From: Prevotella sp. UBA4217
GTDB lineage: Bacteria > Bacteroidota > Bacteroidia > Bacteroidales > Bacteroidaceae
Direction of reading: 5' to 3'
NCBI GenBank assembly: GCA_002379425.1
Contig: DFTH01000004.1
Location: 73,207-137,206 of the forward strand
Length of the DNA: 64,000 nucleotides
Positions 8,259 to 17,161 of the stretch are shown here, piece by piece. The position numbers and the translations under genes were made by a program. A model generated the notes under the pieces. It saw only the letters and a program-made list of their open reading frames with translations, searched no databases and was not told the origin of the DNA. Numbering within the stretch: the stretch's first letter is position 1; each line of letters begins with the position of its first letter.

Positions 8259-10844
8259 ATGAAACGTTCAATACTAACCTTTTCTTTTCTTATGGCGTGG
8301 ATCATGTTGGCAGAGTGTGCCATCATCCCCGACATGAAATTCCGTCGGATTGACACCCGCGAGGGATTGTCGAATTCCATGGTGAGCAGTATCCTGCGCG
8401 ATTCGCAGGGCTATATGTGGTTTGGTACCGGCTACGGACTGAACCGATACGACGGGTATCGCGTACGTACCTATTATTCATACGACAAGGACACGACGAC
8501 ACTCCGTAATAACCGTATCGATGAGATCCAGGAAGCCCATGGCGGACGGCTCTGGCTGAAGCAGGGCATGAACTACTCCCTCTATGACCCTGTGACGGAG
8601 AAGGTCGATCGGAATCCTGGCCGTTGGCTGAATAGTCAGGGCATCAAAGGAGGAATAGAGAGCCTGCATGTGGATTCAAAGAAGAACTACTGGATAAAGA
8701 CCTACGAGGACGGTTTCTACTATTTTAACCCTGAGACCAAGAAGGTCACCCATATCGCCTTCGGCTATGGCCCAAAGGAGTTCGACAAGGAGTTTGGCGT
8801 TTCTGCATACGCAGAGAGTAAAGAGGGGATGATCCTTGTCTCGACGTACGGCGAACTGATGTGCATTGATGGCGAACGTGGAAAAGTGCTCTGGAAGGAA
8901 GACCATGTGAAGCGGGCCCTTGATGCCTATAACGACTATTGGGTGACCGTCGATAAGGACCAGAATATCTGGGTAATCACACACTCCACGGGTACCTATA
9001 TTTATATGAAAGGGGAGAAGCGGTGGTACACGTCGCTGACGGAACTGATGCGGGCACAGGGTTACGAGAATGTGCCGGACAACATCTTGGTGTGGGAAGT
9101 GTGCTACGACAATAAGGGCTATCTCTGGGTAGGAACGGACCACCTTGGCGTGCTGGTGCTCGATACGGAAAACAAAGTATGGCGTCAGTTTACCAACGTG
9201 AAGGGAGACGAGACGACGCTGCCAGATATCACCATTAAGCATCTCTATCTTGACCAGTTGGGCCGTATGTGGCTCGCCAGTTATAAGAATGGCGTGGCCA
9301 TGTGTTCCGAGGCCATGTCTAACTTTACCAGTCTGGCCGTTGGCGATATCAATGCCATCTGTGAGGATCAGGAGGGCAATTACTGGTTGGGCAAGAACGA
9401 TGGTGGAATCATTAAGATGGATTCGAAGACGTTGGAGCCCCTGGAGACCTTCACCAAGCAGAGTCTTGGGGTACCGAGTGACATTATCGTCGGCAGTTAT
9501 GCTGCCAAGGACGGTGCATTGTGGTTTGGTACTTACGAAGGTGGACTGCTCAGATACAAGGACGGCCACTGGACCAATTATCGTACGACCGATTCGGGAA
9601 GTGCGCTGGTTACCAATAATATCTGGGGCATTACAGAGGACAAGTGGGGACACATCTGGGTCGGCGTGCTTGGTGGCGGTGCCGTTCGCATTGATAAGAA
9701 TACAGGCAGACAGCGTTCGTTTACGACAGAGAATTCCGTTTTGAAGACTGTGTGGACAAACAGTATCTCTACTGCTTCCAACGGATGGATCGTGTTAGGC
9801 AACTCCGAGTATTACGCCCTGATAAATCCCGGTAACTTCAAGGTCGTCAACGGAACATTCCCGGAGGAGGACGGGATGAAAGCCATTACCGTCTCCACCG
9901 CGACGACACAAGCCGTGATCGACAGCCGTGGCTTGTTATGGCAGTGCTCTCCCTCTGGCGTGGTAATCTATGACCGCAAGACCGGACAGAAGACACTGTT
10001 GGACATGAAGTCGGGCCTTCATGGTTCCAATGCCGTCTCCGTGACGGAGGATACCCGTCATACGATGTGGGTGGCGACCGACCATGGCGTATCCAATATC
10101 ACACCGCTCAAGCAGGATGACGGTTCTTGGATATTCACCATCCGAAGTTTCAACGACCGCGACGGCCTGCAGCCAGGACCGTTCAACCAGCGTGCCATCT
10201 ACTGCTCGCGTTCAGGCGAACTGCTGTTGGGCGGACAGGATGGCCTTGACATCATCAGTACTCTGAAGTTGGGCAATGGCGACAGCAAAGAGCGTCCTGT
10301 CTTCAGCGGACTGGTTCTCTTCGACCATGAAGTAGAGGTAGGGGAGAGGATTGATGGTCGGCTGATACTGAAGAAGGCCCTGGATATGCAGCGGGAGATC
10401 AGTCTCTCCTACGATCAGAACCAGTTCACGATCCACATGGCGTCCGACAATGGTGGCGTGAACAACAGCACCCGTTTCATTTATCAGTTGGAAGGCTTCA
10501 ACGATAAGTGGATCAAGACCACGGCCAGTAATCCTGACATCACCTATATGTCCCTGCCGCCAGGCAGTTATACCCTCTGTGTCAGGATGCTGAAGGACGA
10601 CGGTACGATGGGTGAGGTGGAGAGCCGGCTCGACATCTCCATTGGTTCCCCTTGGTACCGTTCATGGTGGGCCTGGCTGTGCTATCTCCTGATAGCCGTG
10701 GTGCTCTTCTTCGGTTGGAAGCCTGCTGCACGTCTTCTGAAGGAGTGGAAGGAAAGGCGTCCTCAGCGACAGGAAGTGGAGCCTCAGCAGGAGAACGAGG
10801 AAGAAAAAATCGAGGAGGCTGTCCTGATGGATGAAGATGAATGA
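8259..10844 (+). CDS. Periplasmic propeller sensor without kinase domain (truncated HTCS-like)
   Basis: The 861-aa protein has a signal peptide and two-component-regulator propeller repeats ('GYMWFGTGYGLNRYDGY', 'LWVGTDHLGV', 'LWFGTYEGGL', 'IWVGVLGGG'). A Y_Y_Y domain (about 700-790, 'FIYQLEGFNDKWIKT') and one membrane helix near 800-822 follow. Only about 38 cytoplasmic residues remain, Arg/Glu-rich and ending 'EEAVLMDEDE'. Hybrid two-component sensors (HTCS) of Bacteroidetes normally continue into HisKA, HATPase, receiver and AraC domains; all are absent. It is a close paralogue of the next gene, collinear up to the membrane helix, and the two share the C-terminal tail. It probably senses an oligosaccharide in the periplasm and may work through a partner; that is inference. 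Confidence 0.85.
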   Translation: MKRSILTFSFLMAWIMLAECAIIPDMKFRRIDTREGLSNSMVSSILRDSQGYMWFGTGYGLNRYDGYRVRTYYSYDKDTTTLRNNRIDEIQEAHGGRLWLKQGMNYSLYDPVTEKVDRNPGRWLNSQGIKGGIESLHVDSKKNYWIKTYEDGFYYFNPETKKVTHIAFGYGPKEFDKEFGVSAYAESKEGMILVSTYGELMCIDGERGKVLWKEDHVKRALDAYNDYWVTVDKDQNIWVITHSTGTYIYMKGEKRWYTSLTELMRAQGYENVPDNILVWEVCYDNKGYLWVGTDHLGVLVLDTENKVWRQFTNVKGDETTLPDITIKHLYLDQLGRMWLASYKNGVAMCSEAMSNFTSLAVGDINAICEDQEGNYWLGKNDGGIIKMDSKTLEPLETFTKQSLGVPSDIIVGSYAAKDGALWFGTYEGGLLRYKDGHWTNYRTTDSGSALVTNNIWGITEDKWGHIWVGVLGGGAVRIDKNTGRQRSFTTENSVLKTVWTNSISTASNGWIVLGNSEYYALINPGNFKVVNGTFPEEDGMKAITVSTATTQAVIDSRGLLWQCSPSGVVIYDRKTGQKTLLDMKSGLHGSNAVSVTEDTRHTMWVATDHGVSNITPLKQDDGSWIFTIRSFNDRDGLQPGPFNQRAIYCSRSGELLLGGQDGLDIISTLKLGNGDSKERPVFSGLVLFDHEVEVGERIDGRLILKKALDMQREISLSYDQNQFTIHMASDNGGVNNSTRFIYQLEGFNDKWIKTTASNPDITYMSLPPGSYTLCVRMLKDDGTMGEVESRLDISIGSPWYRSWWAWLCYLLIAVVLFFGWKPAARLLKEWKERRPQRQEVEPQQENEEEKIEEAVLMDEDE

Positions 10845-10887
10845 TGAGGGTCGTTTTGGAGCCCAAGCGAAGTTTTTAACGAATTTG

Positions 10888-10919
10888 TTTGTCTGTTTCA
10901 CAGAATTTGCATAAATTTG
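10888..10919 (+). promoter_or_regulatory. Canonical promoter for second propeller sensor
   Basis: TTTG (10888-10891), a 20-bp spacer, then TAAATTTG (10912-10919); the ATG is at 10948. It separates this sensor-GH31-GH2 transcript from the upstream LacI-sensor transcript. Confidence 0.75.
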
Positions 10920-10947
10920 TGGCGGAATAGAAACTAGATACCTATAT

Positions 10948-13900
10948 ATGAAACAACTGCTGACGCTACTGCTTATGGTACTCACCCTCGGGACGAGTGC
11001 TCAGAATACAGAAATTCCAGATATGAAGTTCCGTCGTCTTGATACGCGCGACGGCTTGTCTAACTCTCAGATCAATTATATCTTCCAGGATTCCAAAGGG
11101 TTTGTCTGGATTGGGACCTCATACGGACTGAACCGTTATGACGGCTATCGCTTCCGTACGTTCTACTCGGATCCGAGTGACACGACGACGCTGCGTAACA
11201 ACTATGTGGATATGGTCTGGGAAGATATTGATGGCAATCTCTGGGTCAGGCAGGGCATGAACTACAGTCTGTTTAACCCCGTCACGGAGAAGGTGATACG
11301 CAATCCGTCCCCCCTGTTGGCGAAGATCGGTATCACGGGAGGCATCGACCGTATCCATGTCGATTCCAAGAAGAATCTCTGGGTGAAGACCTACGACAAT
11401 GGTCTCTATTGCTATAATCCCCATACCAAGAAGAAGTCGCTGACGAAGTATGGCTACGACCCCGAGACTTTTGCCTACGAGTTCTGGTTCTCTTCCATGA
11501 CGGATGACGACGGGAAGTTGATCGTGGCTTCCAGTGACGGCGATATCATGGCAGTGGATGGCGAGAGGGGTAAGGTGGTCTGGAAAGACTCCTATATGAA
11601 GGAGCACGGCGGACAGTCGAGTGTCGATTACCGTGTCGTACTCGACTCCCAGAAGAATATCTGGGTGTTGTCTAATGGCCTTACCTTTATCTATCTTCCG
11701 AAAGAGAAGCGCTGGTATAACTCCCTGAATCAGTATCTGAGCGACAACGGCATCGAACCGTTACCCGACAATCTCTTTATCTGGGATATGGTGGCCGACC
11801 AGAGAGGATGGCTGTGGTTTGCCACAGACCATGAGGGTTTGATCATCATCGACACGAAGAACAAGCAGAAGAAACAGTTCCTGAACAATAAGTTCGACCA
11901 GTCTTCCCTGAGTGAGAATACCGTAAAGCGCCTGATGCTTGACAAGGCGGGCAATATGTGGATCGGTGCCTATAGGAGTGGACTGAATCAGTATATCGAG
12001 AAACTCTCAGGCTTCAGCCTCTTGGAGTTGGGAGATATCAACACGACGACTGAGGATACACAGGGAAACTTCTGGCTGGGAACCGACAACCGCGGTGTTA
12101 TCAAATATAATCCTAAGACTGGTGAGACGGAGATATTTGACAAGGCTCGTTGTGGCTTTGCCTCTAATATCATGGTGGCAAGCCATGGCGCTAAGGACGG
12201 TTCGGTATGGTTCGGCACCTACAATGGTGGTCTGATCCATATCGACAAGAACGGCAATACGAAGAACTACCTCCCCTCCAATGCCGAAGGCGGACTGCTG
12301 AATAATAACGTGTGGTCGGTGACGGAGGATAAGTGGGGACGTATCTGGATAGGAACACTGGGCAACGGTGTGCAGATGCTCGACCCGAAGACGGGCAAGT
12401 TCAAGACCTGGAGTTCTTATAACACTGCCCTGAAGGAGAATTTCATGACCTCGTTGGCTTGGATCAATAAGGGTTGGCTGATGGCAGGTCATGGTCAGTT
12501 CTATTCCTTGATAAATCCCGTAAGTGGCAAGGTTATCAATGTGAATATTCCCGTTATTCCCGGCAAGGTGGCTGCAGGCGCAAGTACCATCTGTGTCATG
12601 GAAGACAGCCGTGGACTCGTCTGGCACGGTTCGTCGGCAGGGTGCTGTATTGTGGATGGCAAGACGGGCCAGCAGACGATGCTTGACATGAACAGCGGTC
12701 TTCTGGGCTCAACGGTCGTGGGTATCGTTGAGGACCTCCAGCATACGATGTGGGTGGTGACGGAGCATGGCATTTCCAATGTGACGCCCATGAAGGAGGA
12801 GAATGGAGAATGGAGTTTCGTTGTCAGGACTTTCAGTTCGAAGGATGGCTTACAGCAGGGCACCTACAACCAGCGCTCCGTCAGTGTGACGCGCGACGGA
12901 CTCGTGCTTGTCGGTGGTGTCGGTGGCGTGGATATCATCAACCCGAAACTCATGACCAATGCCGACAACAAGGAGCGTCCAATCTTTAGCGGCCTGAAAC
13001 TATTTGGTCAGCAGATGAGGGTAGGGGAAGAGTATAACGGTCATGTCATTCTCAAAAAGGCCCTTGACGACAGCGAGGAGTTGGTCCTCCGATACGACGA
13101 GAACCAGTTTACCATCCAGTTGGGTACGGACAAGGGTGAGGTCCACAACCCTTCGCGTTTTGTCTATATGCTCGAAGGCTTCAGTGATAAGTGGATCAAG
13201 ACGGAGGAGTCGGATCCGAACATCACTTATATGTCGCTCAAGCACGGAAGCACCTATACCCTTCATGTCAGGATGCTTAACGACAATGGTACGATGGGTG
13301 AGATAGAGCGTACGTTGGAGATAACCATCACCCCGCCATTATGGCGCACCCGCTGGATGATGCTGCTCTATATCCTGGCCGTGCTGGCGGTAGCCCTGTG
13401 GTGGCGCTGGCGTTTCCTCCGTCAGCAGAAAGAGAGGATGGAACTGGAGCAGTTGCGCCGTGAGACGGAGAAGAAGCACTGGATGAGCGAGATGAAGAAA
13501 AAGATGTCGATAGAGAAGGAATCGCAGGTTTTCGTGGCCGGCGAAAACGGTGTCCAGGAGGCTACGCAGACGGTGGAGTTTGAGCGGACTAATATCGTGC
13601 AACTGTTCCGTGAGGTATGTGATGAATTCAAGGTTCCCGAAGGTAAGGACATACGGCTCTCTTTCTTCCCGTTCGTGGATGTGCTGGAGGTTATGGCCAA
13701 CAAGCCCATGCTGAGGGAGATGCTCCAGATACTGCTGGCCAATTCCATTGCCTTCTCGCCGAGTGGTACAAAGATCAAGGTGTATGTGGAGAAGGAGCAG
13801 GGCAAGGCCCTCATTCGTGTCGCCGACAGTGGGGTCGGGATACCTGATGAGGTGAAGTCGCATCTATTCGAGGAGATTATCGGTGATGATGATTCGCCTA

Positions 13901-14055
13901 ATCTCCATAAAGTGTTCGACATCGTGGAGGCCCATCATGGCACCATCCATGCAGAAGAGAACCGTGGCGGGGGTACGGTGTTCGTTATCCAGATGCCCTG
14001 CGCTGAGGATGTCGAAGTGGAAGAGGCTGTCCTCATGGATGATAATGAAGGATAA
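10948..14055 (+). CDS. Propeller sensor with HATPase-like domain but no phospho-acceptor histidine (HTCS-like)
   Basis: The 1035-aa protein has a signal peptide, propeller repeats ('FVWIGTSYGLNRYDGYRF', 'MWIGAYRSGL', 'IWIGTLGNGV'), a Y_Y_Y domain and a membrane helix near 797-820. A Glu/Arg/Lys-rich coiled linker leads to an HATPase_c domain (about 870-1020). The N-box ('LLANSIAFSPSG'), G1 ('DSGVGIP') and G2-like ('RGGGTVF') motifs are visible. There is no HisKA H-box ('SHEIRTPL'), receiver or HTH domain. It ends 'EEAVLMDDNEG', nearly the same tail as the preceding paralogue. It is followed 29 bp later by the GH31 gene, so it heads a sensor-GH31-GH2 operon. How its signal is passed on is not evident. 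Confidence 0.85.
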   Translation: MKQLLTLLLMVLTLGTSAQNTEIPDMKFRRLDTRDGLSNSQINYIFQDSKGFVWIGTSYGLNRYDGYRFRTFYSDPSDTTTLRNNYVDMVWEDIDGNLWVRQGMNYSLFNPVTEKVIRNPSPLLAKIGITGGIDRIHVDSKKNLWVKTYDNGLYCYNPHTKKKSLTKYGYDPETFAYEFWFSSMTDDDGKLIVASSDGDIMAVDGERGKVVWKDSYMKEHGGQSSVDYRVVLDSQKNIWVLSNGLTFIYLPKEKRWYNSLNQYLSDNGIEPLPDNLFIWDMVADQRGWLWFATDHEGLIIIDTKNKQKKQFLNNKFDQSSLSENTVKRLMLDKAGNMWIGAYRSGLNQYIEKLSGFSLLELGDINTTTEDTQGNFWLGTDNRGVIKYNPKTGETEIFDKARCGFASNIMVASHGAKDGSVWFGTYNGGLIHIDKNGNTKNYLPSNAEGGLLNNNVWSVTEDKWGRIWIGTLGNGVQMLDPKTGKFKTWSSYNTALKENFMTSLAWINKGWLMAGHGQFYSLINPVSGKVINVNIPVIPGKVAAGASTICVMEDSRGLVWHGSSAGCCIVDGKTGQQTMLDMNSGLLGSTVVGIVEDLQHTMWVVTEHGISNVTPMKEENGEWSFVVRTFSSKDGLQQGTYNQRSVSVTRDGLVLVGGVGGVDIINPKLMTNADNKERPIFSGLKLFGQQMRVGEEYNGHVILKKALDDSEELVLRYDENQFTIQLGTDKGEVHNPSRFVYMLEGFSDKWIKTEESDPNITYMSLKHGSTYTLHVRMLNDNGTMGEIERTLEITITPPLWRTRWMMLLYILAVLAVALWWRWRFLRQQKERMELEQLRRETEKKHWMSEMKKKMSIEKESQVFVAGENGVQEATQTVEFERTNIVQLFREVCDEFKVPEGKDIRLSFFPFVDVLEVMANKPMLREMLQILLANSIAFSPSGTKIKVYVEKEQGKALIRVADSGVGIPDEVKSHLFEEIIGDDDSPNLHKVFDIVEAHHGTIHAEENRGGGTVFVIQMPCAEDVEVEEAVLMDDNEG

Positions 14056-14084
14056 ATTATAACTAAAACTATAACAAAAACCGT

Positions 14085-17000
14085 ATGAAGAAATTTGTAA
14101 TGATGGCATCTGCATGGCTGGTGGCCGGGATGGTTATGGCCGCTGACATACAGACCAATGGTAACAGTGTGACGATCCGTCCTGATGGAGGTCAGGCGAA
14201 AGTGATCTGTCTTGAAGTGATGAATGATAACATTATACGGGTTCGTGCCACTTCTGAGGGAAGTCTGCCCCAGAAGCCTCAGAGCCTGATGATCGTGCCG
14301 CAGAAGGCTCCCGCCAAGGGCAGTTATACTGTCAGCGAGGAGGGCGGTAATGTCGTGGTAAAAGCCAAGAACGTAAAAGCCGTTGTAGATAAGGCTACTG
14401 GCGAGGTGGCTTTCTTCGATGCAGAGGGGAAACAACTCCTGAAAGAATCGAAGGACGGCAAGCAGTTTAAGAATTTCACCGTTCCGGAGCGGGAATACGG
14501 TCTGAAAGGCGGTCCTGCCATCACGGAGGAGATGAAGCATGGCCTGACCTGGCAGATGAAGTTCGACTCCCCCGACGATGAGGCGTTCTATGGATTGGGT
14601 CAGCATCAGAGTGAGGAGTTCAATATGAAGGGCAAGAATGAGGACCTGTTCCAGTATAACACGAAGGTGAGTATCCCCTTCGTGCTCTCCAACAGGCATT
14701 ACGGCATCCTGTGGGACAGTTATAGTTACTGTCGCTTTGGCAGTCCCGATGACTATCTGCAGTTGAACCGTGCCTTCAAACTCTACGATCGCCAGGGTAA
14801 GGCCGGTCATCTCACGGGCACATATATTGACAAGGACGGCAAGCGGCTTGTGCGCGACGAGGACAGCATCTATTATGAGTATGCCTTCCCCGCCACCTCC
14901 GAGATTGCCGTAAAGACAGATAACGGCGGCATCAAGAACTTGCCGCAGGGCTTCAACCTGCAGGGTGCCAGCGTCATCTACGAGGGCTTCATCGAGCCAG
15001 AGTGCTGTGGTAAGGGACGGAGCAGCGAGAGCCATCAAGTTGGCTTGAATGGCCGAGTCGCGACGGAACTCGGCGAAGCCAAGTGTACGGGCAAGGCCCA
15101 GGACTACCAGTTCATCCTCTACTACTCGGGCTATGTGAAGGTGTATATCGACGGCAAGGAGGTGGTGCCCGAGCGCTGGCGTACAGCATGGAACCCCAAT
15201 GCCTATAAGTTCACCGCCCAGGTGCGCAAGGGTGTGCGCAACCAGTTGCGCATCGAGTGGCAGCCCGACGGCGGCGAGGCCTACTGCGGCCTGCGCGTGG
15301 CCGCACCCCGCAGTGCCGAGGAGCGCGGGAAACTCTCCATCTGGAGCGAGATGGCCAAGGACATGGACTACTACTTCATCGCCGGCGACAACCTCGACGA
15401 GGTGATCTCCGGCTACCGCACGCTGACGGGTAAGGCTTCGCTCTACCCCAAGTGGGTGCTTGGCTTCTGGCAGAGCCGTGAGCGCTATAAGACCTCGGGT
15501 GAGATCGAGGAGACGCTCGCTGAGTTCCGCAAGCGCCAGATTCCCGTGGATAACATCGTGCAGGACTGGAACTACTGGAAACTCGACTCCTGGGGCAGCC
15601 ACCAGTTCGAGACCTCGCGCTATCCCAACCCGCAGGCCATGCTCGACTCCGTTCATGCCATGCACGGACGTTTCATGATCTCCGTATGGCCGAAGTTCTA
15701 TGATACGGTGGATAACTACAAGGAACTCGACAAGAACGGCTGGATGTACCATCAGGCCGTGAAGGATGATATCCACGACTGGCTCGGCTTCCGCGGCTCT
15801 TTCTATGATGCCTATCAGCCTGAGGCCCGCAAGATGTTCTGGCGCCAGATGGACGAGAATCTCTATTCAAAGTACAACCACGATGGCATCGCCGGTGTCG
15901 ATGCCTGGTGGATGGATGCTTCCGAGCCCAACGTGCGCGACTGCACCCCGATGTGGTATCGCAAGGCCCTCAGCGGTCCGACGGCACTGGGTACTGCTAC
16001 CGAATACTTCAATGCCTACTCCACGGTGAATGCCGATGCCATCTACAACGGCCAGCGCTCTGTCTATAAGGGTAAGGCCAATGAGCCACGCGTGTTCCTG
16101 CTCACCCGTAGCGGATTTGCCGGCGAGCAGCGCTATTCTACCGCTACCTGGAGTGGTGATATCGCCACTCGCTGGGAGGATATGCGTGCCCAGATGACGG
16201 CAGGACTGAACTACTCGATGTCGGGCATCCCCTTCTGGGGTATGGACCAGGGCGGCTTCTGTGTGGAGAACCGCTACGTGGCTGCCCAGCAACTCTATGA
16301 TCAGAAGGGTATCGAGAACGAAGACCTGAAGGAGTGGCGCGAACTGCAGGCTCGCTGGAACCAGTTCGGTGCCTTTATCCCCCTCTTCCGCGCCCACGGT
16401 CAGTGGCCGCTGCGCGAGATATGGAACATCGCACCGGAGGATCATCCCGCCTACAAGTCGTTCGTCTATTATGACAAACTGCGCTACCGTCTGATGCCTT
16501 ACCTCTACTCGATGGCAGGCTGGGCCCACTTCAAGGACTACACGCTGATGCGTGCCCTCGTGATGGACTTTGGTGGCGACAAGAACGTGGAGAACATCGG
16601 CAACCAGTGGATGTTCGGACCTGCCCTGATGGCCTGCCCCGTGGGCTACTACAAGGCTCGCAACCGCAGCGTCTATTTCCCGGAGCAGTGTGGCTGGTAC
16701 AACCTCTATACGGGTGAGTATATCCAGGGTGGTCAGCGCCTGGTGGTGGATGCGCCTTACGAGTGCATTCCCGTCTATGTGCGCGAGGGTGCCATCATCC
16801 CCTTCGGTCCTGAGATGCAGTGGAGTGACGAGAAGCCCGCTGAACTCATCAACCTCTACGTCTATGCAGGCAAGGACGGCCAGTTCCAACTCTATGAGGA
16901 CGAGGGCACAAACTACAACTACGAGAAGGGCAAGTACGCCACCATCGACATCACCTACGACGATGCTTCCAAGACCGTCAACTTCGGTGCCCGCAAGGGA

Positions 17001-17138
17001 CAGTTCAACGGCATGCTGAAGAACCGTCGCTTCAACGTGGTGCTGATTTCCAAGGATGCGTCCAAGCCTCTGAACCTCGACAATCCCGAGGGCAAGATGG
17101 TGAACTATAACGGCAAGGCCGTCAGCGTAAAACTCTGA
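14085..17138 (+). CDS. GH31 alpha-xylosidase-type enzyme with PA14 insert
   Basis: The 1017-aa exported protein has a signal peptide ending near 'VMAAD' and an N-terminal beta-sandwich. A PA14-like insertion lies at about residues 270-410 ('ASVIYEGFIEP' to 'GEAYCGLRVAAP'). The (beta/alpha)8 catalytic domain and C-terminal sheets follow. The nucleophile motif 'AWWMDASEPN' puts Asp near residue 611, and 'TATWSGD' supplies the acid/base region. GH31 enzymes with a PA14 insert and 'FIPLFRAHGQWPLREIWN' are typical of alpha-xylosidases acting on xyloglucan oligosaccharides, which is the best guess here; alpha-glucosidase is the alternative. It is flanked by the sensor (29 bp) and GH2 (23 bp to the preferred start). 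G+C rises sharply from about 14,940 onward within the gene. Confidence 0.88.
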   Translation: MKKFVMMASAWLVAGMVMAADIQTNGNSVTIRPDGGQAKVICLEVMNDNIIRVRATSEGSLPQKPQSLMIVPQKAPAKGSYTVSEEGGNVVVKAKNVKAVVDKATGEVAFFDAEGKQLLKESKDGKQFKNFTVPEREYGLKGGPAITEEMKHGLTWQMKFDSPDDEAFYGLGQHQSEEFNMKGKNEDLFQYNTKVSIPFVLSNRHYGILWDSYSYCRFGSPDDYLQLNRAFKLYDRQGKAGHLTGTYIDKDGKRLVRDEDSIYYEYAFPATSEIAVKTDNGGIKNLPQGFNLQGASVIYEGFIEPECCGKGRSSESHQVGLNGRVATELGEAKCTGKAQDYQFILYYSGYVKVYIDGKEVVPERWRTAWNPNAYKFTAQVRKGVRNQLRIEWQPDGGEAYCGLRVAAPRSAEERGKLSIWSEMAKDMDYYFIAGDNLDEVISGYRTLTGKASLYPKWVLGFWQSRERYKTSGEIEETLAEFRKRQIPVDNIVQDWNYWKLDSWGSHQFETSRYPNPQAMLDSVHAMHGRFMISVWPKFYDTVDNYKELDKNGWMYHQAVKDDIHDWLGFRGSFYDAYQPEARKMFWRQMDENLYSKYNHDGIAGVDAWWMDASEPNVRDCTPMWYRKALSGPTALGTATEYFNAYSTVNADAIYNGQRSVYKGKANEPRVFLLTRSGFAGEQRYSTATWSGDIATRWEDMRAQMTAGLNYSMSGIPFWGMDQGGFCVENRYVAAQQLYDQKGIENEDLKEWRELQARWNQFGAFIPLFRAHGQWPLREIWNIAPEDHPAYKSFVYYDKLRYRLMPYLYSMAGWAHFKDYTLMRALVMDFGGDKNVENIGNQWMFGPALMACPVGYYKARNRSVYFPEQCGWYNLYTGEYIQGGQRLVVDAPYECIPVYVREGAIIPFGPEMQWSDEKPAELINLYVYAGKDGQFQLYEDEGTNYNYEKGKYATIDITYDDASKTVNFGARKGQFNGMLKNRRFNVVLISKDASKPLNLDNPEGKMVNYNGKAVSVKL

Positions 17139-17161
17139 TCAGGATGTCCGGAATCGAGACA

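Noticed and set aside
13935-15776. 613-codon minus-strand open frame opposite the sensor and GH31 genes
   Set aside because: It is the reverse of well-supported genes, has no recognisable domains and no promoter. Other long minus-strand frames (4044-5096, 8676-9653, 15867-16889) were dropped for the same reason.
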